Shown here: positions 15,006 through 23,155 of the stretch, piece by piece
Layout of the letters: each line of letters starts with the position of its first letter
Numbering within the stretch: the first letter of the stretch is position 1
Assembly (NCBI GenBank): GCA_964569055.1
Contig: CAZMSZ010000059.1
Location: 1 to 26,893, forward strand
DNA: 26,893 nt
Direction of reading: 5' to 3'
DNA from: JAWLGW01 sp964569055
GTDB lineage: Bacteria; Planctomycetota; J058
Notes under the pieces: model-generated
The model's database searches: none
Told to the model about the DNA's origin: nothing
Seen by the model: only the letters and a program-made list of their open reading frames with translations
Made by a program: the position numbers and the translations under genes

Positions 15006-16382
15006 GTGAGGCGCTCGTCGGCCGTGTTGCTCGCGGGCTGGCCCGTGGTGCTGGGGGTGGGCTACTGGGCGGGGAGCGCCCAGAAGAGCGCGCCCAGCCT
15101 GGGGCCGGGCCCGTCGGCCGCCTCTTCGAGCGGCGGGCCGGGCTGGCACGAGCCGGCCCAGGCCGCCCCGAGCGCGGGCTCGGCTGCGTCGCCGCCGCGC
15201 GATCCGCGTGCTGCCGCGACCGCGAGCGAGGCTCCCGCCCCCGCGTCGGCCCCCCTCGCCGGCTCCGGAGAGGCGCCCGGAGCCGACGCGGGCGCCGCGC
15301 TCGAGGCGCTGCTCGGCGAGGGGCCTCGCGAGGCCGCGTTGCTCCTCCTGCTGGCGAGGGCGGCGGCCAGCCACGAGCGGCTCGACCTCGCGCGCCGGCT
15401 GCTCGAGGAGGCGGCGCGCCTCGCCCCCGGCGATCCGGAGGTGCTGTTCGCCCTCGCGGCGATCGACCCCGCGGAGCTCGCGCGGCTCGAAGGGATCGAG
15501 CTCGACCCGCAGCAGACGGTGACCTACGCCCAGCTCCTGGTGAGCGCGGGGCGGGAGGCAGAGGCCGCCGAGCGGCTCGAGGCGGCGCTGCTCGCGCGGC
15601 TCGTCGTGCGTGACGGATACGCGGGAGAGCTCGACTCGCTGATCCGTGCGCTCGCGAGCGTGGCGCCCGAGGCGGTGGCGCGACACGCGCAGGCGTTCGG
15701 GTGGCGCCACCGGGCGCTGGCGATCGAGCTGCTGGCGGACTGCGGGCGCGGCGACCTCGCCCAGCGGATCGCCCGCGACGCGCTGCAGACGGACCGCGCC
15801 GAGCCGGCGGTCGTGATCGCGGCCTTGTCGGTGGCGCCGGGCGAGGCGCTCGCGCACGGAGAGGCGTTGCTCGAGGCCTGGCCGGAGAACGAGGAGCTCG
15901 TCGCCGGCCTCGTCAGCGCCTACCTGGCGCAGGGGCGGACCGACGCCGTGGCTCGGCTGGTCGACGAGCTGCGCGCGCCGAACGCGCTGTTCGAGATCGC
16001 CTGGGCGTTGCACGAGGCCGACTCGGGGCAGGAGGCGCTCGCCGCCCGGGCGATCGAGCGCGGCCTGGAGCTCGACCCCGCTCGCGTCGAGGAGGTCCAC
16101 GTGCTCCCGCCCGAGCTGGCGATCCCGCTGCTGGAGCGGCGCCTCGCTGCGGCGCCCCGCTCGGAGTCCTTGCGGGACGCCCTGTGCGAGGAGATCTTCC
16201 GGCTGGTCGACGAGGACCCCGCCGCCGGGGCCGAGGCGCTCGCGCGGCACGGCGACGCCTGGCCCGCGCGGCGCGCGCTCGAGCTGCTCACCCTGGCCGA
16301 GGCGCTCGAGGAGGCCGATCCGAGCGCGGCGGAGCGGTGGCGACGGCGGACCCACGAGCTCGATCCGAGCCTCGTCGACTGA
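15006..16382 (+). CDS. Membrane-anchored TPR-like alpha-solenoid protein, copy 2
   Basis: A 458-residue paralogue of the preceding gene. It has the same N-terminal anchor (RRSSAVLLAGWPVVLGVGY) and a Ser/Pro/Ala linker of different sequence (about 25-100). The helical-repeat body runs from about 100 to 458 (ARRLLEEAARLAPGDPEVLFAL, ARAIERGLELDP, IPLLERRLAAAPR), with the ending RWRRRTHELDPSLVD. Each solenoid segment has a matching one in copy 1, often sharing short identical runs such as DLAQR and AIER. The GTG start is preceded by AGGAGG at the same spacing. It is 116 bases after copy 1 and carries its own copy of the leader, so each gene is probably transcribed separately. The membrane anchor implies the repeats face the periplasm. 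No partner is evident. Confidence 0.8.
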   Translation: MRRSSAVLLAGWPVVLGVGYWAGSAQKSAPSLGPGPSAASSSGGPGWHEPAQAAPSAGSAASPPRDPRAAATASEAPAPASAPLAGSGEAPGADAGAALEALLGEGPREAALLLLLARAAASHERLDLARRLLEEAARLAPGDPEVLFALAAIDPAELARLEGIELDPQQTVTYAQLLVSAGREAEAAERLEAALLARLVVRDGYAGELDSLIRALASVAPEAVARHAQAFGWRHRALAIELLADCGRGDLAQRIARDALQTDRAEPAVVIAALSVAPGEALAHGEALLEAWPENEELVAGLVSAYLAQGRTDAVARLVDELRAPNALFEIAWALHEADSGQEALAARAIERGLELDPARVEEVHVLPPELAIPLLERRLAAAPRSESLRDALCEEIFRLVDEDPAAGAEALARHGDAWPARRALELLTLAEALEEADPSAAERWRRRTHELDPSLVD

Positions 16383-16390
16383 GGCGCCGT

Positions 16391-16406
16391 CGGCCCGCTC
16401 AGGCCG
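16391..16406. terminator. Short hairpin at convergent junction
   Basis: CGGCC (16391-16395) pairs with GGCCG (16402-16406) around a six-base loop, overlapping the SWIM gene stop. It is weak on its own and is listed because it occupies the same place as the hairpins at the other convergent junctions. Confidence 0.2.
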
Positions 16407-18444
16407 GCAGGTCTTGCGCCAGGCGCGCCAGCACCAGCAGCGTGGCCGCGGCCCGCGCCGCCTCGGCGGTCGGCGCGTCGTCGAGGCGGCCCGCCGCGCG
16501 CTCGAGCGCGGCGGCCAGGGCCTCGACCCGCGTGGCCAGGCGGTCGAGGCCGAGCGCCTCGCCCTCGCGGGTGAGCGCGCGCCAGCGCGCGGCCACCGCC
16601 GGGCCGGCGCGCCCGAGGCCCGAGAGCAGGAGCTCGCCCAGCGCCAACACCAGCTCGCCGCGCCAGGTGGCGAGGGGGCCCTGCGCGTCGGCGCCGCGCT
16701 CGGCGCTCGTGCTCGCCGCGCTGGCCGCGTTCGCGGGCAGGCGGTCGACCCAGGGCTGCAGCAGCGTCCGCCCCGCCGGCTCCTCGAACACCAGCGCCAC
16801 CGGCTCGAGGCGCAGCCCGCCCCGATCGAGGCGGGCGCGTGCGGCCACGAATCGGAGCGCCTCACCGCGCGCGACCAGGCGCTCGAGCAGGAGCGCGGTC
16901 CCCTCGCGGCCGCGGCTGGTGAAGGGGTGGTAGAGCGTCGCGCTCTCGCCCTCCCCGTCGACCAGCTCGGCCACCGTCGCCTGGTCGCGCGGGTCGAAGC
17001 CGGCCTCGCGCGCGGCGACGACCTGGCAGACGACCAGGTCCTCGGCCACGCGGCGCGGGCGCAGCGCCGCGGGCGGGAGCGCGGCCAGGCGGGCGCGCAG
17101 CTCGGCGAAGCCCTCGCTGCGCAAGGGTTCGCGCAGGGTCTCCCAGGCGAAGGCCTGCGGGGTCAGCCGGGCGCGGGCGCGCCCGACCGTGAGGCGCTGG
17201 TCGGGGCCGCGCTTGCCGCCCTGGAGCGCCAGGCGGCGGGCGCCGAGCTCGGCGAAGCTCGCGCCCGGGCAGGCCTGACGGCGCGCGAGCTCGGGGAAGG
17301 CGCGCCCCGGCCCGTGGGGGGGATCGGGCTCCTCGTGCACGATCGCCAGCACCGCGCCCGAGTCCTGGTCCTGGAGGTAGGCGCGCAGCTCGACCCCCCT
17401 GGGCCGCACCACCACGCCGCAGCCGAGGCCGACGAGCTGCGACAGGCCGCCGCGCGGGGTCACGCCGGCGGCGCCGCTCCCGCGCACGTAGCTCGGCGGG
17501 AGCGCGCCCGCCGCGGCGATCGCGTCCAGGCGCATGAGCAGCTCGCCCGTCAGCTCGGCGAGGTGGGCCGCGTCGAACCGCGCGTCGCGCGCCTCGTAGC
17601 GGCGCACCGCCAGGGCGAGCTCGGCCAGGACCTCGGCCGGCCACAGCCAGCCGCGCCGACGGCAGCGCGCCTCGAGCCGCCCGAAGCGATCGGCGGCGGC
17701 CCAGGGCGAGGCGGCCAAGCCTTCGCGCAGCAAGGTTGCGACGGCCTGCTCGAGCTCGCTCGCTCGCGCGCGCTCGGCCGGATCGGGTTCGGCGCGGGCG
17801 GTCGCGACCAGGCCGCTCTCGGCCTCGGGCGCGAGCAGGCGGAAGGCCCACACCGCCAGCGGCACGTGCGGGCAGGGGGCCGGGTCGGCGCAGTCGCAGT
17901 GGGTCAGCTCGACGCTGCCGGGGGCGAGGAACCGCACCGTGCAGGCGAGCTCCAGCAGGTGCGCGCTCGGCTTGCGCCCGCGCACCAGCTCGGCGGTGAG
18001 GCCCTCCTCGTGGCGCGCCCGCGCGCGCGCCAGGGCCGTCGGTCGGAACGCGGCGGCCAGCGCCGCGTGCTCGATCGTGCCGGGGTCCCACGCCGAGAGC
18101 GGCGCGGCCGCAGACGGCGCGGGCTCCGCGGTCGCCTCCGTCTCCGACGCCGGCTGGGGGGCTCGTTGCGCCGTCGCTTGATACGCGAGGACCGTCCGCA
18201 CCAGGTGACGGCACACCGTGGCCGCCGCGCAGGTGCACTGCTCCTGCGCCAGCGCGCGGGCGGGCGGGAGCGCGCAGGTCACCCCGTCGCTCCACGCGGC
18301 GCGCAGCGTGCCGTCGGGCTCGAGCACCACCTCGCCCGCCGGCTCGCCTCGCTCGACCTCCTTCTGGGCCCGCTTGACCAGGCCGCGGTTGGCGAGCGTG
18401 GCGAGATCGTCGCTGGTGAGCGCCAACAGGTCGGGGCGGCTCAC
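16399..18444 (-). CDS. SWIM zinc-finger protein (YehQ-like)
   Basis: A 681-residue protein. Two SWIM-type C-x-C-x(n)-C-x-H motifs are visible: C70-T-C72 with C78-R-H80, and C183-D-C185 with C191-P-H193. Both are in the N-terminal third. SWIM fingers are short zinc sites linked to DNA or protein binding. The rest is Ala/Arg/Leu-rich and helical, with an LVVCQVVAAREAGFDP segment near 460 and no recognised catalytic motif. The GTG start overlaps the VWA gene stop by four bases (GTGA), so the two are translationally coupled. E. coli YehQ is a SWIM protein in the same gene neighbourhood, and the order here is the same. It is the last gene of the cluster and converges on the TPR-like copy 2 with 16 bases between stops. 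Confidence 0.85.
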   Translation of the reverse strand: MSRPDLLALTSDDLATLANRGLVKRAQKEVERGEPAGEVVLEPDGTLRAAWSDGVTCALPPARALAQEQCTCAAATVCRHLVRTVLAYQATAQRAPQPASETEATAEPAPSAAAPLSAWDPGTIEHAALAAAFRPTALARARARHEEGLTAELVRGRKPSAHLLELACTVRFLAPGSVELTHCDCADPAPCPHVPLAVWAFRLLAPEAESGLVATARAEPDPAERARASELEQAVATLLREGLAASPWAAADRFGRLEARCRRRGWLWPAEVLAELALAVRRYEARDARFDAAHLAELTGELLMRLDAIAAAGALPPSYVRGSGAAGVTPRGGLSQLVGLGCGVVVRPRGVELRAYLQDQDSGAVLAIVHEEPDPPHGPGRAFPELARRQACPGASFAELGARRLALQGGKRGPDQRLTVGRARARLTPQAFAWETLREPLRSEGFAELRARLAALPPAALRPRRVAEDLVVCQVVAAREAGFDPRDQATVAELVDGEGESATLYHPFTSRGREGTALLLERLVARGEALRFVAARARLDRGGLRLEPVALVFEEPAGRTLLQPWVDRLPANAASAASTSAERGADAQGPLATWRGELVLALGELLLSGLGRAGPAVAARWRALTREGEALGLDRLATRVEALAAALERAAGRLDDAPTAEAARAAATLLVLARLAQDLPA

Positions 18445-19586
18445 CCGCTGCCCACCTTCTCGGCCACCCACTCCGCCAGCTCGCCCGGCGTCATGGCCGC
18501 CACGTGCGCGCCCATGTTGGCCAGGCGCTGACCCACCGCGCGGTCGAAGCTCGGCTCGGCGCGCTCGTCGAGGGCGGCCAGGCACAGCAACGTGACTCCG
18601 CTCTCGATCAGGCGGCGGCAGCGGGTGTAGAGCACCTCGATCGGCCCGCCCTCGAACAGGTCGGAGATCAGCACCAGGATCGTGCGGCGCGGCTCGTCGA
18701 CCAGGCCGCTGGCGTAGTCGAGCGCGTGGCCAATGTCGGTGCCGCCCCCGAGCTGGACGGAGAGCAGCGTCTCGACCGGGTCCTGCACGCGGTCGCTGAG
18801 GTCGACCACCTGCGTGTCGAACATGACCAGGCGCGTCTCGAGCGCGGTCAGCCCCGCGAAGATCGCGGCGGTGATCGCGGCGTGGATCGTGGAGTCGAGC
18901 ATGCTGCCCGAGGCGTCGACCAGCACGATCACCCGCCAGCGGTCGACCTTGCGCCGGGTGCGCGAGCGGAAGATCGGCTCGTGGATCACCAGGCGCCGCG
19001 TGACCGGGTCGAAGTGGGCCAGGTTCTTGGCGACCGTGGCCCGGGCGTCGAAGTTGCGCGCCAGCTTGTGGCGCGTGCGCTGGCGGCTCCTGGCGCCCAA
19101 AAACGGCGAGCTGACCTCCCGGGCCAGCTTCTCGAGCAGCTGCTCCACCACCTGCCGCACCAGGTGGCGGGCCTGCGCCAGCACGGCGGGGTTCATGAGG
19201 TGGCGCGTGCGCAGCACCGCCTTGAGCAGGCTCATGCTCGGCTGCGCGCGCGAGAGCAGCTCGGGGCGGGTCACCAGCTCCTCGAGCTGGTAGCGCTCGA
19301 GCGCGTCCTGCTCCAGCCGTTCGATCGTGCGGCGCGGGAACAGCGTGTGGACCGCGTTGATCCACTCGGGGATCGTGAGCTGCGAGTCCTCGAGCCCGCC
19401 CTTGCGCTCGCCGACGCGCTCACCGCCGCGCCCGCGCGCGTTGCGGCCCGCGTCGTACTCGCGGTCGTAGAGGAAGCCGAGCGCGTCGTCGCGGGCGCGG
19501 TCCTCCCCCTCCAGGCCGCCGAGCGCCTCGCCCGAGCCCTCGCCGAGCACCAGCCGCCAGCGCACCTTGCGGCGCCGCGCGCTCAC
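18441..19586 (-). CDS. VWA domain protein, MoxR partner (YehP-like)
   Basis: A 381-residue protein. The C-terminal VWA domain (about 215-380) has a complete MIDAS metal site: VLVDASGSM (D224, S226, S228), GGGTDIG (T283) and LISDLFEGG (D309). The N-terminal half is basic and helical, with LTIPEWINAVHTLFP (70-84) and HFDPVTRRLVIHEPIF (191-206). No signal peptide or membrane segment is seen, so it is cytoplasmic. VWA proteins next to MoxR ATPases act with them as chelatase-like or remodelling pairs. The start is a GTG overlapping the DUF5682 stop by four bases, and its own stop overlaps the SWIM start by four bases. E. coli YehP is the closest named equivalent by context and architecture. Confidence 0.9.
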   Translation of the reverse strand: MSARRRKVRWRLVLGEGSGEALGGLEGEDRARDDALGFLYDREYDAGRNARGRGGERVGERKGGLEDSQLTIPEWINAVHTLFPRRTIERLEQDALERYQLEELVTRPELLSRAQPSMSLLKAVLRTRHLMNPAVLAQARHLVRQVVEQLLEKLAREVSSPFLGARSRQRTRHKLARNFDARATVAKNLAHFDPVTRRLVIHEPIFRSRTRRKVDRWRVIVLVDASGSMLDSTIHAAITAAIFAGLTALETRLVMFDTQVVDLSDRVQDPVETLLSVQLGGGTDIGHALDYASGLVDEPRRTILVLISDLFEGGPIEVLYTRCRRLIESGVTLLCLAALDERAEPSFDRAVGQRLANMGAHVAAMTPGELAEWVAEKVGSG

Positions 19587-21913
19587 GGGCCCGCCTCCTC
19601 GGCGCCGCGCAGCCCGTAGCGGGCGGCGCTCGCGAACAGGCGCTGCTCGAAGGCCAGCGCGCGGGTCGCGTCCTCCAGGCTGACCTCGAGCGTGGTCAGC
19701 GGCCCGGGCGCCGCGCCCTCGCCGCCGGTCGCCTCCAGCACGGTCATGGCGAGGTGGTGCTTCTCGCGCGGGGTGAAGCCGGTGAACGCCAGGCGGAACG
19801 AGGGCAGCGCGCTCAGGAACGCCTCGTCGTCGTAGCCGGTGAGCACGCGGTCGATCTCGAGCAGGAGCCGCCGCTCGCGCTGCGCAGCCTCGCGCGCCAG
19901 GCGGAACAGCCCGCTCAAGAGGTCGCCCAGCGCCTCGGGCGCGGCGCAGCCGCGCAGGGCAGCCAGGAGCGCCTCGGCCGGGACCTCGCCCAGGGTCCAC
20001 AGCGCGCCCAGCGCCGCGCCGCGCAGCGCGGCGGGGCGGGCGGGGTCGGCGGCCACCCGGCGCAGCACCGCGACCAGCTCCTCGCGCTCGAGGTCGAGCG
20101 CGGCGCCGCAGCGCTCGAACACCTCGAGCAGGCGCGCCACCGCGTCGAGCGCGGCCCGCTCGGCGCCGCCTTGCACCTCGAGCAGCCACAGGCCGCGCGC
20201 GAACGCCTCGGCCAGGAGCACGCCCAGGGCCGGGTCGCCGGCGGTGCCCAGGGCGACGTCGTAGCGGTAGAGGTAGAGGAGGTGGCCCAGCGCCACGCCG
20301 ACCGAGGGCAGCGCGTTGTCCTCGGCCAGGAGCCGGGTGGTCTCGGCGCGCAGGCGCGCGGCGGCGGCGGTGAGGCCCGCCAGCGAGGCCTCGAGCAGGA
20401 GCGCCGCCGCGCTCCCCGCCGCGCGCTCGAGGGCGGCCGCGCGCTCGGCCAGGCGGGCCGCGGCCGCCTCGGCCAGGGTCGGGCCGTAGATCGAGGCCTC
20501 GACCAGGCTCGACTCGCGGTCGGGCGTCCACACCAGCTGCCACTCCTCGACCACCTGGCTGAGGTCCTCGCGGGTGGCGAGGTCGGTCCCGCCCAGGCGG
20601 CGGAACCCGCCGATCCCCAGGATCCGCAGGGCGTGCAGCGCCTGGCTCCGCTCGCGGTCGCGCGACGCGGCCGCCGGATCGGGCGCGGACAGCTCGAGCA
20701 GGAGCGCGCTCCCGCGCCCGGGGCGCGCGTCCTCGAGCCCGAGCGCCGCCAGGCGCCGGCGCACGTCGTGGATCAGCGGCGGGAGCGGCGTGCGCGCGTC
20801 GAGGACGCCGCGCGCGTCGCCGCGCAGGACCTCGTGGGCGGCGTCGAGGAGCGGGTGGCCGCGCTCGGGGTCGAGCGGCTCCTTGATCAGCGCGCCCGTG
20901 AGCGCGTCGAGGAGCTCGCGCCGCCAGGGCAGGCGCTGCCCGCGCACGGCGGCGAGCTGCCGCGCGGTCACCTCGACCGCGATCGCGTCGGCCGCGCTGA
21001 CCTGCTGGCGGCGCCCGCGCATGGCCGCGACCACGTCGGAGAGGAGCGCGCTCGGGTCGAGGTCGCCGCCGGCCGCGCGCGCCTGCCACACCCGCTGGTA
21101 GAAGCCCGGCCCCGGCATGCCCGCCTCGTAGCCGGTCAGCGCGTCGAGCCGCTCGTAGGAGTAGGGCGTGAGCGCGATCCCGCGCTCCTCCTCGGGCAGG
21201 GCCGGGCGCGGGGTGACCTCGCCGGGGTCGGGCTGCGGGCGCGGCTCGGGGAACGGCCGCCCCGCGAGGCGCGCGGCGAGCGGGCCCGTGTGGAACCCGC
21301 CCGTGACCAGCGCCACCTGCCCCGGGGCCTCGGCCAGCGCGCGGCGGACCTCGCTCGCCATGAACGCCTCGCGCCGCAGGTCGGCCTCGCTCGCGGCGCC
21401 GTCCACCAGCCGGCAGTGCAGACAGAAGGCGTGGCAGCGCGCGATCAGCTCGGCGGGCGGCAGCGCGGCGTCGGCCTCGAACAGCTCGTCCCAGAGCGAG
21501 TCGAAGTCCTCGTGACCGAGCTTGGCGAGGAGCGCCGCGACGTACGGGCTCTGGCGCAGCTCGGCGTCGGCGTAGCGGTGGGGGGTGGCGGCGGGCTCGG
21601 CGAGGTCGGCCCAGGGGAGGTCGACGAAGCGCGCTCGCGCGCCCACCGCGCGCGCGGCCAGCAGCGCCTGCCACTCGGGGGAGTACTCGCAGAACGGGTA
21701 GTAGGCGCCGCGGCGGGCGCCGCTCGGGAGGCGCAGGTAGGAGTAGATCGCGATCGGGAGCGTGTGCTCGAGGTACAGCTCGTCGAGGCGGTCGTTGAAG
21801 TCGCTCGGCCCCTCGATCAGGACCCAGGCCGGGCGCGCGGCCTCGATCGCCCAGCGCACCGCCCGGGCGCAGGCCGGGCTGTGGTGGCGCACCGGGAGGT
21901 AGAGCACCTCCGC
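19583..21913 (-). CDS. DUF5682 family protein (YehM-like), 5' end lost in gap
   Basis: 776 residues are visible; only a few N-terminal ones are likely missing in the gap. It opens AEVLYLPVRHHSPACARAV (H10, H11), then RPAWVLIEGPSDFNDRLDEL. Further on come RFVDLPW (95-101), RREAFMASEV (180-189) and VALVTGGFHTGPL (200-212, H208). The combination of an early His/His and E-G-P, a later R-x-x-x-M-A-x-x-(I/V), and G-x-x-H is reminiscent of the ChaN/EreA/TraB-Tiki hydrolase group; this is my inference. The C-terminal half is a long Ala/Leu-rich helical array. In E. coli the equivalent YehM is a gene separate from the MoxR gene, and I treat it so here, though a fusion cannot be excluded across the gap. 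Confidence 0.82.
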   Translation of the reverse strand, partial: AEVLYLPVRHHSPACARAVRWAIEAARPAWVLIEGPSDFNDRLDELYLEHTLPIAIYSYLRLPSGARRGAYYPFCEYSPEWQALLAARAVGARARFVDLPWADLAEPAATPHRYADAELRQSPYVAALLAKLGHEDFDSLWDELFEADAALPPAELIARCHAFCLHCRLVDGAASEADLRREAFMASEVRRALAEAPGQVALVTGGFHTGPLAARLAGRPFPEPRPQPDPGEVTPRPALPEEERGIALTPYSYERLDALTGYEAGMPGPGFYQRVWQARAAGGDLDPSALLSDVVAAMRGRRQQVSAADAIAVEVTARQLAAVRGQRLPWRRELLDALTGALIKEPLDPERGHPLLDAAHEVLRGDARGVLDARTPLPPLIHDVRRRLAALGLEDARPGRGSALLLELSAPDPAAASRDRERSQALHALRILGIGGFRRLGGTDLATREDLSQVVEEWQLVWTPDRESSLVEASIYGPTLAEAAAARLAERAAALERAAGSAAALLLEASLAGLTAAAARLRAETTRLLAEDNALPSVGVALGHLLYLYRYDVALGTAGDPALGVLLAEAFARGLWLLEVQGGAERAALDAVARLLEVFERCGAALDLEREELVAVLRRVAADPARPAALRGAALGALWTLGEVPAEALLAALRGCAAPEALGDLLSGLFRLAREAAQRERRLLLEIDRVLTGYDDEAFLSALPSFRLAFTGFTPREKHHLAMTVLEATGGEGAAPGPLTTLEVSLEDATRALAFEQRLFASAARYGLRGAEEAGP

Positions 21914-22013
21914 NNNNNNNNNNNNNNNNNNNNNNNNNNNNNNNNNNNNNNNNNNNNNNNNNNNNNNNNNNNNNNNNNNNNNNNNNNNNNNNNNNNNNNN
22001 NNNNNNNNNNNNN
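21914..22013. other. Assembly gap of 100 N between MoxR and DUF5682
   Basis: The placeholder gap hides the MoxR C-terminus, the intergenic junction and the DUF5682 start. The two sides happen to lie in the same frame, which creates an apparent fused ORF of 1190 codons. Frame agreement across a gap of unknown size is not evidence of fusion. Confidence 0.95.
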
Positions 22014-23155
22014 TGCTGGCGGGCCTGATAGAACGCCTCCCACTCGCCGCCGCGCTTGCGCACCACGTGCTGGAAGTAGTGGCGGAGGCGCTCGAGGTCG
22101 TTCTGCTCGTCCTTGAGGGCTGAGCCGACGAGGTTCGCCACGAGGTGCTCGGCGCGCGGCGCGCCGTCGCCGTAGTAGTAGGCCTGCACGCCCGCGGCGT
22201 AGCCGACCGAGACCGCCTCGGCGGTGCTCATGACCGTGGTCAGCCCCTCGAGCGCCTGGCCTTCGCGCGTCTTGCCCGCGCGCAGCTCGTGGAAGGTGGT
22301 CACGAGGAGCGCGGTCAGCTCGGGGCGGAGCGAGACCGGGACGCCCGCGTCCTTCAGCAGGCGGTCGGTCTCGCGCTGCACGAGCGCCACCTCGGCCGCG
22401 AGGTCGCGGATCGGGTGGACCGTCTCGAAGTTGAACCGGCGCTTGAGCGCGGCCGACATGGCGTTCACGCCGCGGTCGCGCGTGTTGGCGGTGGCGATCA
22501 CGTTGAAGCCCTGCCGCGCGAACACGCGCCCCGCCGCGCCCTGCAGCTCGGGGACGACCAGCACCCGGTCGCTCAGGACCGAGAGCAGGCTGTCTTGGAC
22601 CTCGAGCGGGCAGCGGGTGATCTCCTCGAACCGCACGAGCTGCCCGGCGCGCATGCCGAGGTACAGCGGCGCGGGCACCAGCGCCCGCTCGGTCGGCCCC
22701 TCGGCCAGGAGGAGCGCGTAGTTCCAGGTGTACTTGATCGAGTCCTCGCTGGTGGCGGCGCTCCCCTGGATCGTGAGCCCCGAGTCGCCGCTGATCGCGG
22801 CCGCGAGCAGCTCGCTGAGGTAGCTCTTGGCCGTGCCCGGCTCGCCGATCAGCATCAGGCCGCGGTTGCCGGCGAGCGCCACCACGCAGCGCTCCACGAA
22901 CCCGCGGCTCCCCACGAACTTGGGGACCACCTCGTGCTCGGGGTCGCCGAGCACGAACCGGAGCACCGAGCGGGGCGTGAGCCGCCAGCCCGGCGGGCGC
23001 GGGGCGCCCTCGTCGAGCGCGACCAGGCGGGCGAGCTCGTCCGCGTAGAGCTGCTCGGCGGGCGGGCGCTGGAGCGCCTCGCCCGAGGCCGCGGTGGGCG
23101 CGGACGCGGCGGACCGGGCGGCGCGCTGGGCGCGGGACGTGGCCTTCTTCGCCAC
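22014..23155 (-). CDS. MoxR-family AAA+ ATPase (YehL-like), 3' end lost in gap
   Basis: 380 residues are visible, near the full length of YehL-type proteins. After a low-complexity N-terminus (1-35) the AAA+ core shows Walker A GEPGTAKS (104-111), Walker B LVRFEEI (173-179), sensor 1 VIATANTRDRG (219-229) and the arginine-bearing KRRFNFE (238-244). A lid domain follows (ERLRHYFQHVVRKRGGEW at the end). All ATPase residues are present. MoxR ATPases remodel or insert cofactors into partner proteins, usually through a VWA partner, and one is encoded downstream. The start is a GTG whose first G is the last base of the DUF4132 stop (TAGTG), a one-base overlap that indicates translational coupling. 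A purine-rich GGGGAAGG lies about seven bases upstream of the stop. Confidence 0.9.

Noticed and set aside
19583..23155. MoxR and DUF5682 as one fused protein
   Set aside because: Frame agreement across a gap of unknown size is uninformative. The gap falls at the expected MoxR end and the DUF5682 start, and E. coli has two genes.
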